From positions 11,443,948 through 11,507,947 of the forward strand of contig NW_019091362.1 of NCBI RefSeq assembly GCF_001949145.1: a stretch of 64,000 nt of DNA, given 5' to 3'. The translations under genes and the position numbers were made by a program. Below are positions 12,801-23,082 of the stretch, piece after piece. Each line of letters starts with the position of its first letter. Position 1 is the first letter of the stretch. The stretch comes from Acanthaster planci (Eukaryota > Echinodermata > Asteroidea > Valvatida > Acanthasteridae). The notes below the pieces were generated by a model. That model was not told where the DNA came from, made no database searches, and worked only from the letters and a program-made list of their open reading frames with translations.

Positions 12801-15800
12801 GGCTCGTGCGTAGAAGTGAGCGTCACACCTCGTCCCGAATTATCATTTGCGGAGGGCAAGTCCCACGTGACCTGGATTGCGGCTGGCGGGCGGAGTGGGT
12901 CAAAGTCTGGTATGGTCTGTCGGATGGGCTTGTTGGGACACTTGGAAAAAACCGGGTCCTCGTTATCTGAAAGTCAGAAGAGAACGTCACTTGCTTTGAT
13001 TCGCCATTACCAAAACAGTGACTATAAGACATGACACGTGGGCAATTTCCACACTTCGAACTACCTCAGAGCATTTTTGAGTAGATTAAATCGCTATATG
13101 GGATATTCTTGAAGAACATTCATATTTTGGCAAGCCGTTCCATAAATTTTGTTTTGTTGAATCAAGGGAATTTTTCGTTGATAGTGACGATGGCTATTAC
13201 ACTGCAAGAACCCAGCCCTTTGGCCAAGATTTGTGATTCAAGAAGCTCTTCCCAATGGGAGTGCACTTTACACAACCTCAACGCCGGTGCCAAAATATAA
13301 ATTGTAGGTCTTTTCTCAAATTTTGGTTTTGCCTTCGTCTCGGGCTTTTTTTTTGAGCTCCACAACCGAGGTCACACATTTATTGGTGTAAATAATTTGA
13401 ACGCTGAAATTGTCGGTCTCATGACCAGACGACCTTTAAGGTTGCTGCATTATAATCCACTGGGTTTCTAAGGTTTCTTAAGTACCGGATTAAGATCAAG
13501 ATATCTGCTTGAAGCCGAAGACGGGATGAGGCTAATATTTTGGAAGCCACTGTATGGCTGCTCACCTTGGATGGTCACCTGAATCGTGCACATCGCCTCG
13601 TTTCCAGACGTATCTTGCACCCTACAGGTCACACGGCTTGTGCCCAGAGGAAATGTTGAACCGCTGGTTGCGTCACATCTTATGGGATTTACACCAACGT
13701 TATCGCTGCCTTGTGGGTTGTTCCAGGTTGCTTGGCCCGTGCTTTTTCCATAATCAGTATTGGCAGTAACTGAAGTGCCACAAGTTAGTTTAGGACTCTC
13801 ATCGTCTATCAAAGAAAAAAATCACACGCAAGATAGCACTATTGCTTATCCCCAAACAATTTTTGTGTACACTCTACGAAAATTTGTATAAGCGAAGAAT
13901 GGGGATGCCATTACTTGGGAGCAGCAGCAGAAGTTAAGTCTAGAATAAAGACTACATAACAGTAAATTCATGCTTACCAGTGACATTGACCGTAAATGCG
14001 CACCTGCTGCCATCGTCTTCGTCGATGCACTCAGCAAGTGTATTTCCTGTGGAAAAACTACTCAAAAGAATGTTGTACGTGGTTTGAAAACTTGGACAAC
14101 TAGGATAGGTGGGCTGGGGGAGCTAGCCTGCCATTTTCTGTGACCCATAACACACTCTAAAGTATGTACTACCGTGCATGTTTATGTCGTCTTAGGAAAT
14201 GCAGTCCCTAAAAAGAATGGCAACCATCTGCATTTTACGACGATGAAAGATGCTCGCCAAATAATATAGACCTTCTTTAAAGATCATCACAGTTTCAAAA
14301 GGAGAAAATTAACGATTACAAAATCAACGTCTTTTGACGTTAACGTTTTATATGAAAACCAGAGGTGTGAGCTTTTACAGGCAAGGACGAGCCAAACAGT
14401 GTTGACGTCCAGTTCAGAATCGGTGACTGGCGATAGGAAACTATTTCTCCCTTTTAAAAGCCAATCTGACTCCTTCAAATATTGAGTGGAAGTTGACAAT
14501 TAATGATCTGTAACTGCATAGACCGTATCTGAGTCATGGGCTTTGAGACCCTCCGTGAGATTACTTTAGCCATTTGTTTCATCGTCTGTGCTTTAATCAG
14601 CGTGCTTCGAGCAAGAGAACAAGAAGATAGTAGCTCACCCATAGTCTGGCTCCAAGAGCAAAAGATACCTACTATTTTGAAAGATCTTTAAGTATGATAA
14701 CCACCACTGCCATTTCCAGAATGTCTGACTCCACTGATTTTATGGGTATTGTCGTCAGTTGCATGTTGTCTTGTTTGTTTCTTGTAATGGCATGCCTGAC
14801 ATAAGCTTTGCTTTTAAGGTTTGCCATCTCATACATTGTTAGTACCTGTGTTTTGCTATGAGGAGGAAATAAATGTAATGTAATTGAATTACTATCTGGA
14901 ATTATCTGACGTGTATAAGTCGCTTTTCTTTGTAGATTTCCCCAAATGCATCACAATTCTTTACAAAATTCATAAATTTCTCTTAGTAAATTGCTTTTTG
15001 ATCTCCACTTTTGCACAACTTTGGTTACGCTGACTGCTTAGAAATAATTGGAAGCGCAAGCGCCTTATCTAATATAGAAGGCACGTTGTTCTCATTATTT
15101 TAGTAGACGATGGCTTCGTGTGATACGGCAAGAAACCAGCTGAAATTAAAGCTCACCTAGACCCTGACTCTGGACTGCAGGTGTGGTTCGTTTCGGTGGT
15201 CCAACTAACTACTGCTGTTGGCTGCCCTGGGTCGGTGCTCTGATGGATGTTATCGGGACAAACTGCGGCACTGACTGCTAGCAAATGAACACCAGAATGG
15301 ATATATTGAATAATAAAAATGATGCACGGATGTGCCACAACCTATGGGTCAAAAAGATATCCTGACACGGTGAGTTCCAGGAGGCGGTCAAGTGATTCAG
15401 AGTTTGGACATTTTCTTGATCTTAGGCCACTGTCACTATATCTCGGGTTCGGCCTCATGCCAACGTCTCCTGCAGTACTATTTCAAACTTCGCTATTGGA
15501 GTTACAAAAAGAAGGAAATTACTATATTACTTCGATCTCAGGTCACATATCAGGCATTCTGAAGATTTACTTCTTTTAAACGGAGCAGCCCTACATTCGG
15601 GAGAATGGGTAGATCACTTTCTACAGGGACAATTGACATTTTGCATTTTTGTAAGGAACTAAACAACATTCTCGCACGGTATACAGAAAAAAATGAAGAA
15701 AAAAAATGTTCACCTTCCCGGACTCAAAATCTGGACAAAGCATTGCAACATGTTTAATGGATTATCAACCTTTAAATAGAGCATTTTTCGTTGAACGGAG

Positions 15801-15845
15801 CTCACCTCGATTAGCGGCAATTATTAGCATCACAATAGACAGCAT
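6484..15845 (-). CDS. Receptor copy A: HYR/FN3 single-pass membrane protein (whole gene)
   Basis: Exons in coding order: 15806-15845, 15157-15277, 13978-14057, 13566-13805, 12700-12966, 12365-12492, 11883-12054, 11331-11618, 10722-10988, 10052-10205, 9422-9555, 8417-8517, 7777-7875, 6484-6807. Spliced length is 2415 nt (804 residues) with every phase consistent. Layout: signal peptide, three HYR domains, four FN3 domains, one membrane helix, tail with VYENA and AYQNA. HYR and FN3 modules act in extracellular binding; tyrosines in this setting can recruit SH2 proteins (YxN suits Grb2-type domains). Ligand and role are unknown. Copy B supports nearly every junction. Oddities: a GC donor, a MITE-derived C terminus, and a possible alternative 5' end at 16.3-19.0 kb. 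Confidence 0.85.
7777..7875 (-). CDS. Copy A exon 13: juxtamembrane cytoplasmic segment
   Basis: 33 codons, phase 0 both sides, basic and polar, ending QDQDTRRYQ. Copy B exon 13 ends YQDSRHYQ. Acceptor CATTTTAG|AAA, donor TACCAG|GTAACC. The other two frames contain stops. Confidence 0.8.
7876..8416. other. Intron 12 of copy A, no extra exon supported
   Basis: Short frames are open on both strands at 7960-8330, including an acidic plus-strand frame and a hydrophobic minus-strand frame. Neither has a conserved counterpart in copy B, so I treat the stretch as intron. Confidence 0.5.
8417..8517 (-). CDS. Copy A exon 12: transmembrane helix
   Basis: About 22 hydrophobic residues (IVFSAVLGLLSIVLTIGLVI) are followed by a basic stop-transfer segment LKYRRLK. 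101 bp as in copy B, which shares IVLTIG and LKYRRLK. Acceptor ACACAG|TT, donor CTGAAG|GTAAGA. The topology puts HYR/FN3 outside and the tail inside. Confidence 0.93.
9422..9555 (-). CDS. Copy A exon 11: second half of FN3 domain 4
   Basis: 134 bp as in copy B. Frame: SSLRAKTEYFFKVVSVYDN (L-x-A-x-T-x-Y-x-F-x-V closing motif of FN3), then a juxtamembrane linker. Acceptor ATTTCAG|C, donor CTTG|GTATGA. Confidence 0.93.
10052..10205 (-). CDS. Copy A exon 10: first half of FN3 domain 4
   Basis: 154 bp as in copy B. Frame: GRVANLRPTLVRDDAITLEW, then VDSYEVHISPGED. Acceptor GTTCAG|GG, donor ACCAG|GTACCA, phase 1 to 2. Confidence 0.93.
10722..10988 (-). CDS. Copy A exon 9: FN3 domain 3
   Basis: FN3 features include AYNFTESTIAVAW and EFVGLKPNTEYKIRL. 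NFT is a possible N-glycosylation site conserved in copy B. Acceptor TTTCCAG|CG, donor AACCA|GTGAGT, phase 1 both sides. Confidence 0.93.
11331..11618 (-). CDS. Copy A exon 8: FN3 domain 2
   Basis: A whole FN3 domain in one exon: SVELTWERVSLQNLEQYRVS in the first half and DSLRPGTSIVASVYAVVG in the second. Acceptor TCTACAG|GA, donor ATCG|GTACTA. Copy B 49869-50168 is 12 bp longer. Confidence 0.93.
11883..12054 (-). CDS. Copy A exon 7: second half of FN3 domain 1
   Basis: 172 bp, same as in copy B. Frame: GMSKPDPSQRIVITPQQG, then NRYTICNLSPGELYTVEM, the strand-turn-strand region that closes an FN3 domain (L-P-G-x-Y-x-V). Acceptor GATAACAG|GGG, donor GGTCGA|GTAAAT, phase 0 to 1. Confidence 0.9.
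12365..12492 (-). CDS. Copy A exon 6: first half of FN3 domain 1, with GC donor
   Basis: The frame starts VQPPVDIFAENV and holds SCMTVVWPESKDG..EEYALYHW, the first strands of an FN3 fold. The donor is ACACAG|GCAAGT, a consensus GC-AG splice site. The same unusual donor is at the same codon in copy B. Phase 1 in, phase 0 out. Confidence 0.85.
12700..12966 (-). CDS. Copy A exon 5: HYR domain 3
   Basis: 267 bp, identical in length to copy B 52153-52419. The frame reads DNEDPVFSKCP, then SANDNSG, then FELGVTSVTYTARDESGNE and CTFFVQVV. All core HYR positions are present. Acceptor CTTTCAG|AT, donor GTTG|GTAATG, phase 1 both sides. Confidence 0.95.
13566..13805 (-). CDS. Copy A exon 4: HYR domain 2, absent from copy B
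   Basis: One exon encodes a whole HYR domain: D-ESPKLTCG, A-WNNPQGSDNVG, then PLGTSRVTCRVQDTSGNEAM and CTIQVTIQG. Acceptor TTGATAG|AC, donor CCAAG|GTGAGC, phase 1 on both sides, so it can be added or lost without a frameshift. I find no counterpart between exons 3 and 5 of copy B. Confidence 0.9.
13978..14057 (-). CDS. Copy A exon 3: second half of HYR domain 1
   Basis: 80 bp, same length as copy B 53558-53637. Acceptor TTGAGTAG|T was chosen over the nearby CCACAG because only it keeps the frame and matches B (FSTGNTLAECIDED vs FSIGSTNITCTDEN). It ends CAFTVNVTG, the standard HYR final strand, at donor ACTG|GTAAGC. Confidence 0.85.
14058..15156. other. Intron 2 of copy A
   Basis: It separates the two halves of HYR domain 1. 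No further exon or clear repeat seen. Confidence 0.6.
15157..15277 (-). CDS. Copy A exon 2: first half of HYR domain 1
   Basis: Acceptor TTTGCTAG|CA, donor TCTAG|GTGAGC. The frame contains VCPDNIHQSTDPGQPTAVVS, the usual start of an HYR domain (CPxxI...TDPGxxxxxVxW), followed by a cysteine (HTCSPESG). Copy B 58077-58191 is the counterpart, with the same phases. Confidence 0.85.
15806..15845 (-). CDS. Copy A exon 1: signal peptide
   Basis: ATG at 15845 gives MLSIVMLIIAANR and a phase-1 donor (CGAG|GTGAGC). Sequence around the start (GGGGCACGATG) aligns with copy B exon 1, but the upstream ATG used by B is ACG in A, so the A signal peptide is short. It joins exon 2 to give ...ANR-AVSAAVCPD. 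An alternative start is the exon set at 16326-18977. Confidence 0.55.
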
Positions 15846-16325
15846 CGTGCCCCAAGGGAAACAAACCGTGGCCAGTCTTAACTCGTTTACCTGACATAGA
15901 GAGGGGTAGACAGTAATCTGTTAAAGGGTCTGCCTTTTACACATCAGTTGAGGGCTCCATAATAAAAGAAGGTTGACATAGATTCTGATGCCACGCCTAA
16001 TCAGATTTCATAATGTCTGTGCAAAATGAGAGGATTTAGCAAAATTGTTACCAGGAATCTGGGGTATATTTTTCTTTCTTTCTTTTTAAATGCGTATTTT
16101 GTTTTTAATATTTTTTTGGTTTCAAAATGATAGTTTTTCTTACAGTGGAGCTTATCCCTCTAATTAAGCCCCTCTCTCAATTTGATCACTTTCAGTGCAA
16201 ACGTATAACTGACCGAAATGCCGAAAGACGCCTTCTTCTGAGTTCAAAATGGGCTTAGTTCAGTTAATTACTCAGGAGCGTGTGGTTTAGTTGGGGAATG
16301 AGTACATCTTCAACGGTCAGCTCAC

Positions 16326-16392
16326 CCGAGCAAGATTTAAAGCTTATGTCATGTTCGATCCAGGACACCGTAGAGTTATTTAATCTGCACAA
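16326..16392 (-). CDS. Candidate PAN/apple-like exon, part 2
   Basis: Acceptor CTTACAG|TT, donor GCTCGG|GTGAGC. Frame: LCRLNNSTVSWIEHDISF, then KSCS. CxLNNST is typical of the later part of PAN domains. It ends in phase 1, as needed to join copy A exon 2 at 15277. Confidence 0.4.
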
Positions 16393-17679
16393 CTGTAAGG
16401 CTTTCACCTGGCTCTTTACCAGAAGATTGATAGTTTTTTATCAATCACATGTATACAAAAGTCGCAAGCAACTGTAGTAGTCTAGTTAAAGACTAAAAAA
16501 AGGCTTTGCATAAAGATTGAAGAAGACCTCTGAAACGACCTGCCAACAAAAATCGAGTCATATTTGTCACAATCACGCGAATTTCCTATTTCAAGTTGTT
16601 TCATTTCAAGCGTACACATCAAGTCTTCACGTGCTTATTAAATTCAGATTAAGTTCAGATTGATATAATAGGCACACTGACGTGATTTCCACTTAATAGA
16701 TGAGTTCATTTTATGTTAGTTTCGAGTCTCGAAGCTGTATTGTTCGTTCATGTCCTGTGTTGAGAATTGTTATTTGCTGGCATCAATAACAGTTCCAAAA
16801 GTGCTTAAGAACCAGGAAATAACAACGCAACGTACACCCAGCAGAAGTGAGGTATTATTGCAAATCAAAATAGCTACACGATTCATTGCAGTTTCAAGGT
16901 GATTCATTGTGGCTGACAACAACTTTTATTACTGTATCAAAAAGTGTATATTGCATGTACATAGAGCTATTATATGAGCGCTCACTCGCCGTACACGTTG
17001 AGGACACCTGGACGCATTCACGTCTGTGCACAAATCTATGGTTCACACCCATGCCCTTGTGCACCACTTTGTTGAGAGTTAGCACATGCGCACTCAATCA
17101 TTTTACAGTGGATTTCGAGGCAGGTGACGTCGGACATCCTTCTGACGTTGACACTTCTCTCCGCGGATGGAGACCATTATTTATAAATAAATAAAGTTCA
17201 CTGATAACTAAAAATTGATTAGACAACATTAAACCATCGTATTGTATGAACGCTGTTGCACAAAGTTGGAAAAATTCTTAAAGTGATTAAAAAGTTAACA
17301 CGATCAGATTTGAAAAAAATACGTGCACGGTCTTTCCCAGTCTAAAACAACTTCCCAAATTTATCCAAATAAACGAAATAAAGTGCTGTGTGTATTAAGC
17401 CCGATAAAAATACCAAGGGCAATTCGTAACAGCTTTTCTCCCAAGTGTCACTTATAATTAACAAGAAACACATCACAAAATGAAATCGGAAGCCTGGTTA
17501 TATTTCTCTGGTATCATGAATTCAGAAAACTTTTACACAATGCTGAAGATATCCGCAGATGGACTTTGGTATGGTCGTTTGCTGGCTGGTGTCGCCATTT
17601 TAACCAGCAACAGAAAGTGACCACGACTAGAATTTTAGCACATGCGCACAAACTAAGTGGAAGGTAGGGATGAACATAC

Positions 17680-17765
17680 CTGCCGATAAGCCAAAAACCT
17701 AATTGCACAATCAGTAAAATGAGCGTTGAAGTCGTGTTCGATGCAAACAAACGCGTGCTTGTACT
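17680..17765 (-). CDS. Candidate PAN/apple-like exon, part 1
   Basis: Acceptor GATCTGCAG|AG, donor CGGCAG|GTATGT. In the frame set by the preceding exon it reads YKHAFVCIEHDFNAHFTDCA, then IRFLAYRQ. A cysteine followed by F-x-A-Y resembles the middle of a PAN/apple domain, but the usual cysteine spacing is not complete. A second frame of this exon is strongly hydrophobic, so the frame choice depends on the 18.9-kb exon. Confidence 0.35.
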
Positions 17766-18844
17766 CTGCAGATCCTAAAGTAAATAACAGGAAATGGGTA
17801 AAGACTACACGATTCGGAAGTCGTGCAATCTTAGTTTAGTATGTTCTACAAAATTCAAAATGTCTGCTCCCAGGAGGAGTAAAAAGTTCTCTGCGCGGGG
17901 AATGACGAGTTTGTTTCATGTAGCTCTCTGTGCGTAGGCAACATTTGACATAATTTTTAGGTGTGCACGCCCACCTGGGACTAATACCCCCTCTCAGTTC
18001 CACCTGCCGCTATCATCCAAATCAGACCTTTGACCGGATCGAGTACGATTGAACGTGGTTCGGTCGATGTCGGATTGATACTCAGTAATGTCGGATTGGA
18101 TCAGATGAAATCGATTATCTTATTCATAATTCTTCAATAAAATTTTTATACTTTTGACTGGTTTAAAAAACTTACTTTGTCTGTCATGGCTTGCAATTTT
18201 TTAAAATGTGGCTGAGGTAAAGTTAATGTCGAAATTTTTCGTTTTTGTCTCTCCCATATCTCTGTGCTCACGATAAGCAAAATCATCCCAAATGTTCCCT
18301 AGTATATGTTTAGGCATGTATTTGGTAATCCTTTGAGAGAGGCATTTAGAAAGGCATTGCCCAACCCATTGTTCATGTTTAGACTCCCAGACTTAGTGCA
18401 GCCAAGGACAAGCCTGCCATGTATTTTCTATTTTACTTGAGTTTACACAAGCAGGATATATTGGCACGCATAATTGTTTATAAATTCCTATCAAAGTTTT
18501 CGTCGGTATTTTTGCCCGTATTTTTGCTAAGGCAACACTAAGACTAAAAACAAAAATCTGATGCTGTCTCAAACCTGCCTAATTTTCAGCGACAGTTTAA
18601 GATTCCATGTCGTTAACAATTTCGTACAGTTTGTTCATTTTATAATAAAGTTGAGCCTCGCAAAATTGGCTCCAAGCTCTAATTAATCTAAGTTCAAATT
18701 TGGGCTGATTTCGATCGGGTTCAATAAATATTATTTGATTCGAATCCTACTGTCCCAGCTGTACTTCCATTTTGTCAATTCGTTTCTTGTTTCCGAACAG
18801 ATTCTGCAAGTAGGCTTTAAAATGATAAACAACTGCGTACTCAC

Positions 18845-18977
18845 CAACTATACCAGAAAACACAATCTCCCTGCTTGCATTACGCGACACGCAGCTCCAA
18901 ATGGGCTGTATTAAAACCAGGATGTTCAGGAAAGAAAAACAGAACAAAACAATTTGTGACTTCAAAAGCAGGAACAT
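18845..18977 (-). CDS. Candidate signal-peptide exon of an alternative 5' end
   Basis: ATG at 18977 opens a 44-codon frame with a long hydrophobic run (LFCFSFLNILVLIQ), then CVSRNASREIVFSGIV and a phase-1 donor (GTTG|GTGAGT). Phases allow splicing to 17680-17765, 16326-16392 and then copy A exon 2, giving an 886-residue isoform. A similar end (LRFQGV, same phase, GTGAGT donor) lies upstream of copy B near 61692. It could instead begin a separate small gene. Confidence 0.4.
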
Positions 18978-21001
18978 TTCCGGATAAAATGAGAATTTGT
19001 GACGAGGTTTCCTCGTTCCGTGCTCTGCTGCTTTCGATTTGGGTCCGCTCTTCTGTTCTAATCTGCTCTACCAAACCACGTTTCAGGCAAAAATCACTTT
19101 AACACAAATCGTAATCGAATCCATCCCTTCATACGGAGGCCTTCAGAAGTGACACTGTGTTTATGCAGGAGGCGTAGTGTACAGTATTTTACTTTGTACT
19201 TGAATGAATGAATGTTTTCGCAGGAAGTCCTTCCCAAGCCGACACATTATGGCAGACTTGTTAGCCATAAAGTGGCGATATGTATTTGAACAAATATCTG
19301 TTAGGGGTCGATCGAATTAAGGACTGTTATAATGAGGTTTCACGCACCAGTCAATTTTCCTTGTAAAAAGAGGTAGTTCCTAGTTATAAATGGGATGGAC
19401 AACAAAGGGGAGCAAAAGAATTAAACAGATTGAGACCTTCAAAATTCAGATTTCAAACTTTGTCGGCAAGTGGTGCACATAGATAGTACCCAAATAAAAC
19501 TATATCGGCCTCCAGTGCAAACGTGCTTTTCGCATTGAGCAGAATATATCATTTTGCAATGACACTGCGCTGAAATGCTTGGGGCAACGTGTATGGAATC
19601 ATCTGAGCTTGAATTCCATGAAGATGATTTCATTTAAGTAAACGTTTTATGTGAACAATGAAGAAAATTAATAAAAAGGATCATTATATGATTAATTATT
19701 CCATATTATTATCATGAATACACAGCTATTCGTCCCTTACAATTCCGACCAGACTTTCAGTATGATAGTTCAGCTGGGAAAGTCACTGGTCCATCCAGAG
19801 AAATGCGAATCGTGCGCTAGTCTTTTCTCAAACGTTATGCGTGCCTCGCCTAGGCTCACACTTATAAAATTAAAGGGCCCAAGACCTCCGTGGACAGACC
19901 GTTATTTAATTGTGTAAAATATTCATTAGTGCAAATGACACGATGAGGGATGTAAAAATGGAATAAAACTCCCTTTGTGTTGGTTAATTTCACAGACACT
20001 TCAAATGAATGTTTCAATCCTGACAAATGATGGCATTATGTGTGACGTACTTTAGAGAACCCATAATAGCAGCAGAATTATAGTCAGGCACACAAGTATA
20101 CTGGGTGGAATAACCCGGGCTGATTTGGAAGCATTTCTTATCCTTTGTCATTCGTGTTTCATGAAAGCTCAGCTTCGTCTTTGTTCACAGACTTTCTTTG
20201 ATTTCCCAAAGATCGAAGGCGTGGCGCCTGGCTCCAGCAATCGTTTAAATCTAATCCCAAACGAGACTTAAATGTTCGGAAGAAAGAACTATTGTTCGAA
20301 TTGTGCACAGCAGGAGGTCGCTGTCAGGCCTGACGATTTGGCACTGGTCGGCCTGACCTCTGATCTCCAAATTCACCTAAATTCGCTTTGGTTGGAAAGT
20401 TATGCAGGATTGTCCCATTTTTATAGGTGTTGCTACAGGGCAACGCATCTGGTCGGAATAATTTCTTAAACACCCCCAAAATTGGACATTTTCTGAACTC
20501 GACCCAAGACCAGCATAGACGCGTCAGTGGCGCCCGACGACGTCTTCTCAAATGTACGTCACAGATATGCAAATTTTAAAAGTAAATTACATACCTCTTG
20601 GAGGTGAGGTCGCTTCGTCATGAACTTAAATATTCTCCCATTTATTCACCAAAACAGCAACTTTTACATTCTGGATATCTTTATAAAAACTACCGATTTT
20701 CACTTAAAACTAAAAAAAGCACTTTTCGTGGGCCCTTTTAGGTATCATAAACTGAATAAATTATGAGAACACTGATATAAGCTTAGCCTTAAATTCTGCA
20801 CACTACATGTGCGTCAGTAATACGGAAGTAATGATCAGAAAACAGCTAGACTCGGCTCGTCTGTCCTGTCATTCCTGTCTAAATACTGAAACATGCCATC
20901 GACGGTCAACCAGAATAACACAGTGACACAGTCAGCGACCATCGGAGAGTACACCGTCGCAGGGGCAGCACTGTGCAGTAAACAGTGAGTGCATGCATTT
21001 T
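18978..21001. other. Mostly no gene; one short hydrophobic C-terminal-like ORF
   Basis: On the minus strand at 20052-20147 a 31-codon open frame ends VIPPSILVCLTIILLLLWVL and stop, like a C-terminal membrane or GPI-attachment tail. I cannot connect it to other exons. The rest shows no supported gene. Confidence 0.25.
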
Positions 21002-21136
21002 TCATGAGCAGTAAATTATTATGGACATACGCACAATATTTTTTATGAACAGCCATCCGCCTTGAACAGTAGACTCGTCCTCGTCCTGCACGTAGTCTCC
21101 AGGTGTCTCATAGACGTCCTCCGAACGTGGTTTGAC
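21002..21136 (-). CDS. Orphan cytoplasmic-tail exon with tyrosine motifs
   Basis: After an AATTAG acceptor the frame reads VKPRSEDVYETPGDYVQDED, then ESTVQ and runs to a stop at 21002. The segment SEDVYETP resembles SDDVYENA of copy A and EGVDYAVPD of copy B, and a stop codon lies directly before the acceptor in this frame, as expected for an intron edge. No membrane or FN3 exon that would precede it is visible before the NTF2-like gene, so it is probably a remnant of a lost receptor copy or belongs to a gene I cannot trace. Confidence 0.45.
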   Translation of the reverse strand, partial: VKPRSEDVYETPGDYVQDEDESTVQGGWLFIKNIVRMSIIIYCS

Positions 21137-21691
21137 CTAATTATTCGGGGAATCCTGCCGATTTTATGTTAATGGCATGAATGTAAAATTTCCACAATGC
21201 AATACTTTTACGTGACGAGACGCTGGAAGACTTTCTAGTTGCATGGATGCGTGATGAATATTATGCGTCCGGAAATGGAGTATCTGATTAGGCCCCACTT
21301 CGAAGCTGTCTTTGGCAAAATGTCAATGCCGACTGAAATACAGAGCATTGTTGTTTTAACCAAAGCAGGCATTGTGTCTTAAGAATGCTCTCAGAGGCAA
21401 TACTGTGTTCGGCTGTTAGGGCTATGAAAGGTTAACGTTGCATGCAGACATCATCTCTCTAAATAAAAAAAAAGCAATTGGGCAGAACTAAACCAACCTC
21501 GGACCCCAGCCAGCTAGCGGTTTTTATTTCATAGGTATGGGGCCAGTCCACCTTGAGCAGAAGCACCCCCTCAACGGTTGAAAAGAGCCATGTTGGTCGG
21601 AGTGCTTATTCAGTGTTGGTATCGATGCGACAGTAGCACGTGCATTTCCTAGTTGTTGGTGAACCAGCGAAGTGCAGTTCCTATCCCTTTC

Positions 21692-21728
21692 GTAAGTGTG
21701 ACGTCACTTCAGTTTAAACAACGCCCAC
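21692..21728 (+). repeat. 37-bp dispersed repeat (partner at 50742-50778, inverted)
   Basis: It matches the reverse complement of 50742-50778 at 36 of 37 positions and contains TGACGTCA flanked by CTTCAGTTTAAAC. Probably an end of an uncharacterised transposon family. Confidence 0.7.
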
Positions 21729-22234
21729 TGCACATAAAGTTAGACCTACATGGAACCATGGACCGGAGTCAACGTGCAACTTCAGTGTTTGTACAATGGG
21801 AGCTTGCAATGCGTCCGCGTGTATGACCAAGTCAGTATCGAACCGGATACCAAGGGAGCCTGCGATGCTAGGAAAATAATTTGTGTTAAAATGACAGACA
21901 AAATTTGGATACAAACAGCCGATTTTGCATTCCTTTTTTTTTTAATCTTTTTGTTTCATCTTTGCTTTTGATTGCTTTTCAGTTTTCTTTGTGGCCTGCA
22001 CAGGCTTTCACTGTCGTGAATATACAGGGTATTTCGGAAATCTTTGGGAATCGCATGATATGTAAGGAACTTCAAATAGACGCAGTGTGTCGTGCATAAA
22101 CCTTGCATGACGAAAACATATTGGATCGTTACTTAACAAAAACCTTGGGAAGAAGTCAAGTATTGAAGTTAAATAAAATTTAAAAAGAAAGATTCATAGG
22201 TCACGTGGATTTGAGCGCTGTAATTGAAAGACAT

Positions 22235-22341
22235 GAACAACGATAGTGAATATATCTTCTATGCAGAGTATTTATTTTAACGGATTCTGTTAAAATAAAT
22301 CCTCTGCATAAAAGATATACCGGTACGCACTATCATTGTTC
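22235..22341. repeat. Near-perfect hairpin
   Basis: Arms of about 47-53 bp face each other across a 7-bp loop (GGATTCT); both arms contain ATGCAGAG and ATTTATTTTAAC in inverted order and start near GAACAA.GATAGTG. It could be a small palindromic MITE or a source of a hairpin transcript. Confidence 0.75.
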
Positions 22342-23009
22342 CTGCCATATAATTTGTCTTTTTCACTCATCTGTACTGTACCTACTTTCAGAGCCCTTTA
22401 CAACTGAAGAATTTTTCTGAATATTTCAAACTACCACTCCATCCCTTAAAACTAGCCAAGAAAGACTTAACCATACATACATACATATTCAGAGTATCTT
22501 ATTTGCTGAGCAGTTGCTGTTGCGTGCATATATTGATGGAAGTGAAGTTCAAGCTCAAACAAGTATGCAAAAAGTCGGATTGAAACATCTACATTTTCCT
22601 AAATATTTTTGAATCAGAGAAAACAAGCCAGGAGTGTAATCAATTTTCTTTCATTGTGATGGGTATTTGAAATGTCTTATACAGGAAACAGTGAATCCTA
22701 CAAAGCAGACAATCAATTTCCAGAAGTCCTGAGAAAACGTTCTACGGATTCGCAAATGTTGAAGGTTTTTTTTTTCAATTTTTGACAATGTCGCTGCATA
22801 TACATGGGGGAAATTTGCATAAATCATAGCGCCAACGGGCCCTATGAATAGAATATTTTCTTAGAAAGTTTTTAGAGGACAAACTTCCCCATTTGTTAGG
22901 CTTAAGAAGTAATCGTAAATTACACTACTTATGTTATTTAGTTCAGCTTATTCCAACAGATTCCCACATTTACATGTAGAAGACCGACACGTTGTATAAT
23001 CCCCGTATA

Positions 23010-23082
23010 TTACTTGTTACTATTATAAATGAGAAGGTGGATCTTGTAACAGTTGCCATGTTTCTTCCAAATCCTCAAGTCC
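23010..23082 (-). CDS. NTF2-like gene exon 4 and stop
   Basis: Acceptor TTCACAG|G; frame DLRIWKKHGNCYKIHLLIYN then SNK and TAA at 23010. This last strand pair is the most diagnostic part of the family. Confidence 0.9.
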
